Assembly (NCBI GenBank): GCA_009695195.1
Contig: SIBJ01000003.1
Location: 26,400 to 90,399, forward strand
Length of the DNA stretch: 64,000 nt
From: Pedosphaera sp.
GTDB taxonomy: Bacteria; Verrucomicrobiota; Verrucomicrobiia; Limisphaerales; JADLHS01
Direction of reading: 5' to 3'
Shown here in pieces: positions 5,825 to 13,826 of the stretch. The notes under the pieces are model-generated. The model was not told the DNA's origin, did no database searches, and saw nothing but the letters and a program-made list of their open reading frames with translations. Within the stretch, counting starts at the first letter, position 1, and each line of letters opens with the position of its first letter. Both the position numbers and the translations under genes were made by a program.

Positions 5825-7667
5825 CATCCGGAATGGCCGGTGCTCGCCCCTCCCAAACAATTTTTCCGCCCACCATCGTTAGTAAAACCTTCGTCGCGCG
5901 CACTTCGTCCACCGGGCACTTCGTCACGTCGCGATCAATCACGATCAGGTCGGCGAGTTTGCCGGGTTCGAGCGAGCCTTTCTTTTTCTCGTCGAATGTG
6001 AGCTTTGCATTGTTGATCGTGTAGAGACGAATCGCCTGCTCGCGGGTGAGCCGTTCCGCCGGATTGAGCATCCCGATTTTGAATCGGGACTCCGTCTGGC
6101 GCGTGAGGGCGATCCACATCCCGAGCCACGGATTCCACGGGTTCGTGCCATCAACCGAATCAAGGATGACCATGTGGTCGCTGCCGCCGCCGATGGTGAG
6201 GCCATTGGCCAGCCAGGATTTCAGCGGCATGAACCATTTCATCCGTTCTTCGCCGAGCGTGCGGAGCAGGCTCGCGCCGTCTTTGTAAAGCCACGCGGGC
6301 TGCACATCGGCAACGATCCCGAGCGCGCGGCAGCGTTTGAAATTTTCCGCTGACTGAAAGTTCGCGTGGCAAATCTCAAAGCGGCGTGAGCGGATGTCGG
6401 TCTGCTTCTGGATGCTTTCGTAGCAATCCAGCAACACGTCCATCGCGGCCTCGCCCGTGCAGTGCGCGGCGAGTTGCCAGCCGCGTCGCGCGGCCTCGGC
6501 GTAGAGTGCGTTGAGCAATTCCGGTTTCACGTTGAGGAGGCCGCGATAATTTCCGTCGCGGATTTGATACGTGTCGCCGATGCCCCACGGCTGGCGCATG
6601 TAAGCCGTGCCGATCAACATGCCGCCGTCGAGCAACACTTTGAGCGGACCGATGCGCACCCAGTCGTCGCCGGCGCCGGTGGGGCCGTAGGAGAGTTGAG
6701 AGTTGAGAGTTGAACCGCCTTCGCTCCGCTCCGGCGCGCCGGGGAGTTGAGGGCCGCGCGTCATCTCGTCGAGTTTCTTCAAACATTCGTCGAGCGTCTT
6801 TGGCACCGGGTCCATCATGCGCGTGCAATTGACGCGCACGGTCAACTCGCCGGACTGCGCGAGGTCGCGGAACAGATCTATCGCCGCAAACTCCGTCCGC
6901 CGTTCGTCAATGCTCGTGATGCCTTGCTGGTTGTAAAGTGAATGAAGTTTCTTCACCGCCGTGCGTTCCTCGGCAGGAGTGGGCTTGCGCACGAGCGCGA
7001 CGACTTTGAGCAGGTGCGCAGCGTTGCGCAGCAGGCCGGTGGGCGCGCCGGATTCGAGATCGCGGACGATCTCGCCGGGCGACGGATCGGGCGTGTCGCC
7101 GGTGATGCCGGAAACGTCCAGCGCCTTCTGGTTCGCCATCGAGACGGGGCCGCAGTTCCAATAGACCGGATGGTTCGGCGCGGCGAGGTCGAGTTCGTAC
7201 TTGGTTGGCAACCGGCCCTCCGTCATGCGCGTTGGGTAAACACGTTCGAGAATGATCCAACCGCCCGCTGGAATTTTCGCGGCCTGCTCGCGGATGTGAT
7301 CGAACGCCTGCGCCAGCGAGGTGAGGACGGGTTTCGGCTCGCCGAATTCGCTGAGCGCCGCGCGATACGAATGAACGTGGCTGTCAATCAAGCCGGGCAA
7401 AACGGTTTTGCCCCGCGCATCCAGCACGCGAGTGCTCGCGCCGATCAGCGGAGAAATTTTCTGGTTGCGTCCGACGGCAATGATTTTATCCCCGCGAACC
7501 GCGAGCGCCTCGGCGCGCGAAAAGTTTTTGTCCACCGTGATGACGTTCGCATTGGTGATAACGAAATCGGTGGGCGGTGCGGCGGCCGTCCAGCCCGCCA
7601 CCGGCACCGTGACGAACCACGCAGCGACTCCAACCGTTTCCAGATGCTTCCAGCGAAGACTTGGCAC
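5808..7667 (-). CDS. Secreted amidohydrolase, YtcJ type (with in-frame repeat insertion)
   Basis: A 619-residue amidohydrolase-3 family protein. A hydrophobic N-terminus (about 1-28) suggests export. Metal-binding 'DSHVHSY' follows 'GKTVLPGLI' (about 90-100); 'LAAHCTGEAAMD', 'EICHANFQ' and 'GGGSDHMV' supply further ligands. About residues 305-326 contain 'PERSEGGSTLNSQLSYGP', the translation of an intergenic-type repeat inserted without breaking the frame. The substrate cannot be read from the sequence. Confidence 0.88.
   Translation of the reverse strand: MPSLRWKHLETVGVAAWFVTVPVAGWTAAAPPTDFVITNANVITVDKNFSRAEALAVRGDKIIAVGRNQKISPLIGASTRVLDARGKTVLPGLIDSHVHSYRAALSEFGEPKPVLTSLAQAFDHIREQAAKIPAGGWIILERVYPTRMTEGRLPTKYELDLAAPNHPVYWNCGPVSMANQKALDVSGITGDTPDPSPGEIVRDLESGAPTGLLRNAAHLLKVVALVRKPTPAEERTAVKKLHSLYNQQGITSIDERRTEFAAIDLFRDLAQSGELTVRVNCTRMMDPVPKTLDECLKKLDEMTRGPQLPGAPERSEGGSTLNSQLSYGPTGAGDDWVRIGPLKVLLDGGMLIGTAYMRQPWGIGDTYQIRDGNYRGLLNVKPELLNALYAEAARRGWQLAAHCTGEAAMDVLLDCYESIQKQTDIRSRRFEICHANFQSAENFKRCRALGIVADVQPAWLYKDGASLLRTLGEERMKWFMPLKSWLANGLTIGGGSDHMVILDSVDGTNPWNPWLGMWIALTRQTESRFKIGMLNPAERLTREQAIRLYTINNAKLTFDEKKKGSLEPGKLADLIVIDRDVTKCPVDEVRATKVLLTMVGGKIVWEGRAPAIPDAIQER
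6690..6751. repeat. Repeat inserted in frame inside the amidohydrolase gene
   Basis: Contains three 'gagagttga'-type units followed by a GC-rich stretch. The units encode 'STLNSQLS' on the minus strand. This short tandem repeat looks like the microsatellite arms of the intergenic palindromes and interrupts an otherwise conserved region between 'LDEMTRGPQLPG' and 'GAGDDWVRIG'. Confidence 0.7.
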
Positions 7668-7823
7668 GAAGCGAAACTGACAGCCCCATCCACCGCTGGC
7701 AAGGGCGGAACGGGCTTGGTCGCGCGCGCAAATTCATTTGAGTTTTGCTCCGAGATTTTGGATGCTTGGAATGAGCAAAGGCTCGCTTTGTATTGAACCA
7801 AAAACATGAACTCAGAAAATAGA

Positions 7824-8255
7824 ATGAAACGAAACATAGTTACTTTGACACTCGTGGCCGGACTGGCGCTGGCGTTCGCCGGTTGCAGCAAGGACGAATC
7901 GAAAACCATCGCGGACGACGTGAAGAAAGCCGCGAACACCACCGGCGACGCCATCGCCAAAACCGCCGAGGCCGCCAAAGCCGAAGGCGTCAAAGTCGTG
8001 GACGCGGCCAAGGAGCAGGTGAAGGCAGCTACCGCCACCGCCACGGCAAAAGCCCAGGAGTTGATTGACAAGGCGAAGAGCCTCGTCAGCGAAAGGAAAT
8101 TCTCGGACGCCTCGGCGGCGCTGGACAAGCTCGCCGGACTCACGCTCACGGCGGACCAGCAAAAATCGGTGGACGCCTTGAAGGAACAGATCAAGAAAGC
8201 CATCGCCGCGACCAAAGATGGCGCTTCCGCCGTCGGCGATCTGTTCAAGAAGTAA
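7824..8255 (+). CDS. Small Ala/Lys-rich lipoprotein
   Basis: About 143 residues from the Met at 7824. 'MKRNIVTLTLVAGLALAFAGCSK' is a clear lipoprotein signal with lipobox Cys. The mature part is a long amphipathic helix rich in Ala and Lys, with repeats such as 'AEAAKAEGVKVVDAAKEQVK' reminiscent of apolipoprotein- or LEA-like periplasmic proteins. It is probably anchored to a membrane in the envelope; function unknown. An intrinsic terminator follows 16 bp after the stop. Confidence 0.8.
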   Translation: MKRNIVTLTLVAGLALAFAGCSKDESKTIADDVKKAANTTGDAIAKTAEAAKAEGVKVVDAAKEQVKAATATATAKAQELIDKAKSLVSERKFSDASAALDKLAGLTLTADQQKSVDALKEQIKKAIAATKDGASAVGDLFKK

Positions 8256-8271
8256 TCGCCGGATTTTTTGC

Positions 8272-8303
8272 AAGCCGCGCCTCGTTGGGGCGCGGCTTTT
8301 TAT
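8272..8303 (+). terminator. Rho-independent terminator of the lipoprotein gene
   Basis: Stem 'aagccgcgcc' / 'ggcgcggctt' with a small loop, followed by 'tttta'. It lies directly downstream of the lipoprotein stop codon and is a strong classical terminator. Confidence 0.88.
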
Positions 8304-8433
8304 TTTGATGAATCGTCTGATTCTGTCCCGCCCCCGGACGCCATCCCGAAAACAGGACAATCCCCGCTCCCGCCTTCTGGGTTTTCCCCGATAAAACGGC
8401 CGTGGCATTGCGAGTGCTAAAGACGAAACCGTG

Positions 8434-8592
8434 ATGACGGTATTACTCATCGTGGCGGCGTTGCTGGCGGGCGGCCTGTTCATTGAACTGGTCTCGGCGG
8501 CGACAGCTCCCCTCGGCTACCAGGACGAAAACGGTTTTCATTTCGGATCAGACCCGGTCACGGACCCGGCTGACTTCGAAAATCCCAGTTAA
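8434..8592 (+). CDS. Small single-pass membrane protein
   Basis: A 52-residue ORF beginning 'MTVLLIVAALLAGGLFIEL', one membrane helix, followed by a short acidic exposed tail ('YQDENGFHFGSDP'). The codon use looks coding and the stop is followed by non-coding sequence. Similar short proteins with a 'GYQDE.GFHFG' motif may exist in related genomes, but that is recollection and was not checked. Function unknown. Confidence 0.55.
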   Translation: MTVLLIVAALLAGGLFIELVSAATAPLGYQDENGFHFGSDPVTDPADFENPS

Positions 8593-8794
8593 CCGGCGGC
8601 AGTGACCGCGGACTGGGAGATGGTTTGTCCGTCCGGTTTGGACGACAGAATGGCCCGGCCCCCCGACTGTAGGTCGCGGTGCCGGCAAGCCATTCATCAA
8701 GTCCCCTGTCGGTGAAGATGACGGTCGGTCGTGTTAAACCATTGTGTCACGGCGGAACGCGCTCCCGGACGGGGGATTTTGTTTTTTTGCGGCG

Positions 8795-9814
8795 CTACTC
8801 GCGACCTGCCGCCGCGATGAAAGGCTTCAACTCGTTCATCAAATTCACGAAACCTTCCAGTGTGACCTGCTGCGCCCCGTCGCTCCACGCCTCGGCGGGA
8901 TTCGGATGCACCTCGATCAACAGGGCGTCCGCGCCCATCGCCACCGCGCCCTTGCACATCGCGGCCACGAGGTCCGCGCGGCCCGCGCCCTGGCTCGGAT
9001 CAATCACGATCGGCGCGTGCGACTCGCGCTTGATGATGGGGATCGTTGAGAGATCGAGCGTGTTGCGCGTGTAAGTCTCGAACGTGCGGATGCCGCGCTC
9101 ACAGAACATCAGGTTCGGGTTCTCGTTGGCCAGCACGTATTCGCCGGCCAGCAGCCATTCCTCGATCTTCATGGCCAGCCCGCGCTTCAACAGCACCGGC
9201 TTGCCGGTTTTTGCCGCCGCGATGAGCAACTGGAAATTCTGCGCGTTGCGCGCGCCGATCTGGATGATGTCCGTGTACTCGGCGACCAGCTCGACGTGCG
9301 ATTCGGAAAGCAACTCGGTGATGATGGCGAGACCGGTTTCCTTGCGGGCTTTGGCGAGCAGTTTCAAACCTTTCTCGCCGAGACCTTGAAATTCGTACGG
9401 CGAGGTGCGCGGCTTGAACGCCCCGCCGCGCAGCATCGTCGCGCCCGCCGCCTTCACGGCCTTCGCCGTGGTGAGCAGTTGCTTTTCGCTCTCAACCGAA
9501 CAAGGCCCGGCCATGACGTGGAAAGTTTTTCCCCCGAGCGTGTGCTCGCGCACGCGAATGGTCGAGTTGGCTGGATGTGCTTCGCGGCTGACCAGTTTGT
9601 AGCGCTTCTGGATGGGCAGGACGCTCTCGACCAGCTTGGGAAATTGCGCCGTGAGTGTTTCGAGATTGGAGTGGGTAAGTTCGTCGCCGATGGCACCGAC
9701 GACCGTACGGGCCACGCCGCGCATGACGTGCGGCTGGTAGCCAAGCTTGCGGATCTCGGCGAGGACCGTGCGTTCATCCGCCTTCGAGATGCCGGGTTTA
9801 AGGACAATGATCAT
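8795..9814 (-). CDS. aroF: 3-deoxy-7-phosphoheptulonate (DAHP) synthase
   Basis: A 339-residue enzyme condensing phosphoenolpyruvate and erythrose 4-phosphate, the first step of the shikimate pathway. The start 'MIIVLKPGISKADE' begins an N-terminal ferredoxin-like regulatory domain (about 1-70). The barrel follows with 'MAGPCSVES', 'RGGAFKPRTSPYEFQG', 'IGARNAQNF', 'LLKRGL' and 'PIVIDPSQGAGR', all typical of the aroF/DAHP-synthase I-beta group. The ORF's extra upstream residues are not needed. It is preceded by a candidate attenuator with an aromatic-rich leader peptide, in line with feedback by Phe/Tyr/Trp. Confidence 0.93.
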   Translation of the reverse strand: MIIVLKPGISKADERTVLAEIRKLGYQPHVMRGVARTVVGAIGDELTHSNLETLTAQFPKLVESVLPIQKRYKLVSREAHPANSTIRVREHTLGGKTFHVMAGPCSVESEKQLLTTAKAVKAAGATMLRGGAFKPRTSPYEFQGLGEKGLKLLAKARKETGLAIITELLSESHVELVAEYTDIIQIGARNAQNFQLLIAAAKTGKPVLLKRGLAMKIEEWLLAGEYVLANENPNLMFCERGIRTFETYTRNTLDLSTIPIIKRESHAPIVIDPSQGAGRADLVAAMCKGAVAMGADALLIEVHPNPAEAWSDGAQQVTLEGFVNLMNELKPFIAAAGRE

Positions 9815-9850
9815 GGTTCGTTTTGGGTTGGCCGCGCCTCGCAACAAAAA

Positions 9851-9914
9851 CGCCGCAGGGCGTCATTGCGACCTGCGGCGATTTTGGTTGAAAGAATTTA
9901 TCGCTGCCGCAGGT
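9851..9914 (-). promoter_or_regulatory. Candidate transcription attenuator of DAHP synthase
   Basis: Read on the minus strand, three alternating complementary segments occur: segment 1 'ACCTGCGGC' (9914-9906), segment 2 'CGCCGCAGGT' (9880-9871) and segment 3 'CCTGCGGCG' (9859-9851) followed by 'TTTTTGTTG'. Segments 2:3 form an intrinsic terminator; 1:2 form a mutually exclusive antiterminator. Segment 1 lies at the end of a short ORF whose stop is 6 nt further on. This is the layout of amino-acid attenuators: stalling on aromatic codons frees 1:2, while translation to the stop masks segment 1 and lets 2:3 form. Confidence 0.7.
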
Positions 9915-9960
9915 GCGCGTTGGTAAACCAATAAAAAAAGAAATGCCAGCCCCGACACAT
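9898..9960 (-). CDS. Putative aromatic leader peptide of the DAHP synthase attenuator
   Basis: A 20-codon ORF containing 'GWHFFFYWF', that is seven aromatic residues (two Trp, four Phe, one Tyr) within eight positions after Gly4. It ends just after attenuator segment 1. Caveat: no clear Shine-Dalgarno sequence precedes its ATG, the ATG lies in the loop of a strong hairpin (9945-9976), and part of the Phe run coincides with that hairpin's U-tract, so chance must be considered. Confidence 0.55.
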   Translation of the reverse strand: MCRGWHFFFYWFTNAHLRQR

Positions 9961-9976
9961 CGGGGAAACTGCTGGC
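9930..9976 (-). terminator. Strong hairpin with U-rich tail upstream of the aroF attenuator
   Basis: On the minus strand 'GCCAGCAGTTTCCCCGA' pairs with 'TCGGGGCTGGC', followed by 'ATTTCTTTTTTTATT'. It could terminate the upstream SGNH hydrolase transcript. It could also act as part of the aroF leader, because the leader ORF starts in its loop and reads through its U-tract. Confidence 0.7.
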
Positions 9977-9999
9977 TGGCGGAGCGAATTCACAACTGG

Positions 10000-10027
10000 A
10001 AAGTAACCCTCGGCCTTCCACAGTCAA
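10000..10027 (-). promoter_or_regulatory. Putative sigma-70 promoter for the aroF leader
   Basis: On the minus strand 'TTGACT' (10027-10022) and 'TACTTT' (10005-10000) are separated by 16 bp, placing a start site near 9993, about 33 nt before the leader ATG. It sits directly after the SGNH hydrolase stop. Confidence 0.45.
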
Positions 10028-10035
10028 GCCCGGCA

Positions 10036-11094
10036 TCAAAGCCCAAGCCCCAACAGCGCCTGAAAATAAATCCAGTGCCCGAAATCATTCGGATGATTGA
10101 TGTTGTTCGCGAGCAGGTCCTCGGGCTTCTTGCGCGCGACAAAATCCTGCCACCAGTGAAACACATCGGCGAACGCGCAGCGCTTCTCGCGCGCGACCTC
10201 TTCAGTTGTGTCCGCATAGGCCGCCATGTTGTGCGATCCGAAATGCCATTTCGGATTCGGCGGGAAGGCGGAGAATAAAACGATCTCCGCGCCCGTGTCG
10301 GCGCGAATCCGGTCAATCATCACGCGCAAGTTTTCTGCAAACTGGCCGAGCGGCACGCCAAAGCCTTCGCGGTTATGGTCGTTCATGCCGAACCCGATCA
10401 GCACCAGGTCCGGCTTTTGCGACAACACTTTCGCCGGCAACCGCTGCAAACCTTGCGCCGTGGAGTCGCCACCGGTTGCGCCGTTCGTGATGGCAATGTG
10501 GGCGCGCGGATATTTCTTCCGCAACACCTCGGCCCAACGCTCCCAGAAAATCAAACCCGACTCGGTGGCTTCACCGCCCGCTGTGATGCTGTCGCCATAC
10601 GCGACGATGCAGAGTGATTCCCCGGCGTGAAGTTTCCCGCTGGTGACGGGCAGTGCCGCAGCCGACAGCCCGGGTTTCACCCGCAACGGCTGCCACGCCT
10701 CACGATGTTGATAATCCACGTAAACGAAAAATGGCCCGTTGCCGTAGCCGGGAAACTCGCCGTGATTGAAATCTTCCTTTCGGTAAAGAATGTTCGAGCC
10801 GAAATCGGGAATGCGCGAGTTGGGTGTTCGTTGAATCGCCCCCGCGCTGGTCACCACAAAGTCGCGTCCCGCCTGGTAATGAAACGTCTTGGGCAAGGCA
10901 TCGCGATAGGTGCTGCGAAGGTCAATCAGCTTTGACGGCGTGAACGCCAGATTCGCCGGCTCCTGGCCGATCAGGACAACCGATTCCCCGGTCCGGAAGT
11001 GAGCCGCCCTGTGCGTGGGTGGACTGCCGCAACCGGCAAGCAGGAGCGCGGTGGCGAAGGAAGCGCCAAGGTGTTTTGCAAAGTGATTGGGCAT
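10036..11094 (-). CDS. SGNH/GDSL-type hydrolase lipoprotein
   Basis: A 352-residue exported esterase-like protein. The start at 11094 gives 'MPNHFAKHLGASFATALLLAGC', a lipoprotein signal. After an N-terminal beta-rich region (about 25-170), the SGNH blocks appear: block I 'IVAYGDSITAGGEAT' with the nucleophile Ser, Gly in 'NGATGGDST', block III 'LIGFGMNDHNREG' with Asn, and block V 'NHPNDFGH' with the catalytic Asp/His. It probably deacylates a carbohydrate or lipid in the envelope. Confidence 0.88.
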   Translation of the reverse strand: MPNHFAKHLGASFATALLLAGCGSPPTHRAAHFRTGESVVLIGQEPANLAFTPSKLIDLRSTYRDALPKTFHYQAGRDFVVTSAGAIQRTPNSRIPDFGSNILYRKEDFNHGEFPGYGNGPFFVYVDYQHREAWQPLRVKPGLSAAALPVTSGKLHAGESLCIVAYGDSITAGGEATESGLIFWERWAEVLRKKYPRAHIAITNGATGGDSTAQGLQRLPAKVLSQKPDLVLIGFGMNDHNREGFGVPLGQFAENLRVMIDRIRADTGAEIVLFSAFPPNPKWHFGSHNMAAYADTTEEVAREKRCAFADVFHWWQDFVARKKPEDLLANNINHPNDFGHWIYFQALLGLGL

Positions 11095-11190
11095 AATTGA
11101 TTCTCGCGCAGCCTGACCCTCCGCCGCGGAAAATTCAAGCCGCGCCTGCCGCAACTCTGGCTTTGCACTTGCTGAATTCCGGCGGAGACT

Positions 11191-12744
11191 ATGACCGTAC
11201 GCATGACATTTCGGCTGCCAACAATTTTTTTCTTTCTGGTTTTGCTCGCACAACCGTGCCTGGCCGAACGCATCAACCACGAGGGCCGAATCCTTGGCGC
11301 GTTGCCAGTCGTGACGAACACCACCCTGTTCAACACCCCGAACGCGGACGCGATTGTTTCTGCGTTGCAGATCTTCCCGGTGACCAATCCTTGGAACGAA
11401 GACATCGCGCGCCGCCCGTTGCTAACAAATTCGGACGCGCTGATCACGCAGATCAATTCGGACGTGCCCTCGGCGTCGAACCGGAAATTGAAATTGTTTC
11501 AGGAAATGAATTACGTGCTCGTGCCGGCGAATCAGCCGCTCGTGACGATCTCCTTTCTGGGCGGCTACCCGGACGAGTCGGATTTGAACGGCGGAGTTTT
11601 TCCGAACGGGCTGTATCCCATCGCGACGAACCTCCCCATGGAAACCTGGCCCACGGGCACTGGCAGTCAGACGCTCACGCAATGGCAGCAAACTGACGAC
11701 GGCGGCGACCGGCACTCGATCACCGTGCAGCCGGGCAGCGGACTGATCTTTGAAACCTGGCGCACCTTGCGCAATGGCGTGAACTGGTATGCAACCAACG
11801 GCGCGATTTTCAACCTGACCAATAACAATCTGCGACCGGACACCTGGACCTCTGGCGACGCCGCGGGCTTTCCCATGTTCCCCGCGCTCGTGCGTTACGA
11901 CGAATGTCAACGCGGCATGGTCGAGCACGCGTGCCGGCTCATCGTCGTGAAATCGCGCAATCAACACATTTATCCCGCGACGCATCACGCCGGATCGGTG
12001 TCGGCTTCGCAGACAAATTATCCCGCGATGGGCCAGCGCCTCCGACTGAAAGCGAGCTACGTGATTCAGACAAATTGGACAAAGGAAGAAAAAGCACTGC
12101 TGCTCGGCTTGAAAAAATACGGCGCGCTGGTTTCGGACAACAGCAGTTCATTCTTCTCGATTTCCATCACGCCGGACGATCGCTGGGGAACTGCGTTCGA
12201 TCACATCGGCAGCGTCGGCATCGGCATCACGAATTTTGAAGTTGTCCAAACCACCGGCCCGACTGAAGGCCCGCGCTCGGCGGGCGCAGCCACGGCCTAT
12301 GCCGGCCCAGATACAATCGCGACCGTCGGCGTGCCGTTTCAACTGCAAGGATTCGCCAGCCTCACAATTCCCCCGACGACGAATCAATGGAAGCTCTACT
12401 CCGGCCCGACGAATTTCACGTTCGCCAACGCCGCACTGACGAACACGACGGTGACCTTTAACACCAACGGCGTTTTTACGCTCATGCTGAGCGCAGACGA
12501 TGGCGTTCATGCCGTTGCCTACGATGCCGTCGTGATCGCCGCCGCACCGCCGCCCATCTCGCTGGCCATCGCGCGCGCCGGCACGAATGCAAATTTGAAC
12601 TGGACGGGTGGCGCCGCGCCGTTCGTGATCGAACGGACAGATACATTTCCCGCGGCGTGGAGTGGAATCGTGACAACCGCCCTGCAATCGGCGACCATCC
12701 CGATCACCAATGCGAGCCGTTTCTTTCGGGTACGCGGCTCGTGA
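11191..12744 (+). CDS. Secreted protein with PKD-like domain and 'FFRVRGS' tail
   Basis: 517 residues with a Sec signal peptide ('IFFFLVLLAQPCLA'). An N-terminal domain of about 340 residues contains 'IFPVTNPWNEDI', 'RYDECQRGMVEHACRL' and 'HHAGS'. It is followed by an Ig/PKD-like domain (about 350-440, 'YAGPDTIATVGVPFQLQG') and a short C-terminal beta domain ending 'NASRFFRVRGS'. That ending resembles the terminal module of many secreted verrucomicrobial proteins. Substrate and activity are unknown. Confidence 0.7.
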   Translation: MTVRMTFRLPTIFFFLVLLAQPCLAERINHEGRILGALPVVTNTTLFNTPNADAIVSALQIFPVTNPWNEDIARRPLLTNSDALITQINSDVPSASNRKLKLFQEMNYVLVPANQPLVTISFLGGYPDESDLNGGVFPNGLYPIATNLPMETWPTGTGSQTLTQWQQTDDGGDRHSITVQPGSGLIFETWRTLRNGVNWYATNGAIFNLTNNNLRPDTWTSGDAAGFPMFPALVRYDECQRGMVEHACRLIVVKSRNQHIYPATHHAGSVSASQTNYPAMGQRLRLKASYVIQTNWTKEEKALLLGLKKYGALVSDNSSSFFSISITPDDRWGTAFDHIGSVGIGITNFEVVQTTGPTEGPRSAGAATAYAGPDTIATVGVPFQLQGFASLTIPPTTNQWKLYSGPTNFTFANAALTNTTVTFNTNGVFTLMLSADDGVHAVAYDAVVIAAAPPPISLAIARAGTNANLNWTGGAAPFVIERTDTFPAAWSGIVTTALQSATIPITNASRFFRVRGS

Positions 12745-12756
12745 GCGTGTCGTCGA

Positions 12757-13125
12757 ATGAGAATTCTCGAACTCAATCACGTGGCGCTCCACGTTTCGGA
12801 CGTGGCGCGAAGCTGCGCATTTTATTCCCACGTGCTGCGGCTTGAATCCATGCCGCGACCGGCTTTTGATTTTCCGGGCGCGTGGTTCCGGTTGGGAACA
12901 CAACAGGAACTGCATCTCATCGGCCGGACAAACGAACCAATCGAACCGCGCAGCCGGAACAATCACTTCGCGCTGAAAGTGGACGACATCACATCGTGGG
13001 AAGAGCACTTGCGGAAAGTTGATGCAGATTTTCGCCCGCCGAAACCGCGACCCGATAGTGCGATGCAGATTTTTGTGCGCGACCCGGACGGACATTCCAT
13101 TGAACTCTTCACGCCGCCGGGGTGA
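12757..13125 (+). CDS. VOC (glyoxalase/bleomycin-resistance) family protein
   Basis: A 122-residue single-domain protein with the two beta-alpha-beta-beta-beta halves of the vicinal oxygen chelate fold. Candidate metal ligands are His in 'LNHVALHVSDV', His/Glu in 'QELHLIG', His in 'NNHFALKVDD' and Glu in 'DGHSIELFTPP'. It may be a metal-dependent lyase, dioxygenase or binding protein; the substrate is not readable. The gene lies 12 bp after the secreted-protein gene. Confidence 0.85.
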   Translation: MRILELNHVALHVSDVARSCAFYSHVLRLESMPRPAFDFPGAWFRLGTQQELHLIGRTNEPIEPRSRNNHFALKVDDITSWEEHLRKVDADFRPPKPRPDSAMQIFVRDPDGHSIELFTPPG

Positions 13126-13126
13126 A

Positions 13127-13195
13127 GTACCCAAACACCCAAAATCAAGCGACCGGTGGCTGGGTGGGTGTTTGGGTACTTGGGTATTTTCTTAA
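13127..13195. repeat. Palindrome with 'acccaaacaccca' arms
   Basis: The left arm 'gtacccaaacacccaaaat' and right arm 'gggtgtttgggtacttggg' are inverted copies built from 5-8 bp tandem units, separated by a short GC-rich loop. It lies between the convergent VOC gene and the next hypothetical gene. Confidence 0.75.
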
Positions 13196-13668
13196 ATTCC
13201 CATCTTCGCCAGTTCGTTCTGCAACGCGAGTTGGAATTGCTGCACGTCTGCGGCGGCAGGTTTGTAACCCTGCACCGCCGGCACCACACCCAACCGACCC
13301 GTCTGATCCAGATACCAATCGGCATTCTGGCCGTCGCTGAACGTGACCTTGCCGCTGACCATCGTGCCGGGACGCGCGAGTTGATCCACCGCCACGGAAA
13401 CGCCGCCCGCCGGCGCGTCGGCGCCGGGAACTTCAGGTGCGAGCGGTGACGCAGCGGCAGCCGGCGCCGTCAACGGGCTGGGAGCGGGCGGCTTCGGCGG
13501 CTCCGGGTCTTTGGGCGTGAGCTTGAGATCGTCCACGAGAAAGCGGACTTCCATGTAAGTCATCTGAACCCCCAGTTCCTTGCCGATGCGGTTCTGGATT
13601 TCGGAAAGTTTGAGTCCGTCCGCGATCCACGCGGCGACCTTCTGACGTTGATTCTCGTCCAATTTCAT
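13192..13668 (-). CDS. Hypothetical protein with helix-turn-helix-like N-terminus
   Basis: 158 residues from 'MKLDENQRQKVAAWIADGLK'. The N-terminal 55 residues look like a small helical domain ('LSEIQNRIGKELGVQMTY'), followed by a Pro/Ala-rich linker (about 60-95) and a compact C-terminal domain ('DGQNADWYLDQTGRLGVVPA', 'QQFQLALQNELAKMG'). I do not recognise a named family. Upstream is a 158-bp spacer shared with the divergent sigma-fusion gene. Confidence 0.7.
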   Translation of the reverse strand: MKLDENQRQKVAAWIADGLKLSEIQNRIGKELGVQMTYMEVRFLVDDLKLTPKDPEPPKPPAPSPLTAPAAAASPLAPEVPGADAPAGGVSVAVDQLARPGTMVSGKVTFSDGQNADWYLDQTGRLGVVPAVQGYKPAAADVQQFQLALQNELAKMGI

Positions 13669-13826
13669 AATGCGATACGATGGGTATTTTGGACGAACCG
13701 CCAGCGTTTCAACAGAAATCTTTTCTATCACCACGGTTCAGGCCAATTTCCTAGGCGAAGCCTGCCCAAACATTTCCGCAAAATGTTTTCGGTTTTCCGT
13801 TCAGGGCGGCAGCCTATCGGTGAAAC

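Noticed and set aside
8700..8795. Terminator 'ctcccggacgggggattttg' near 8760
   Set aside because: The stem is only about four base pairs, too weak to call despite the following T-run.
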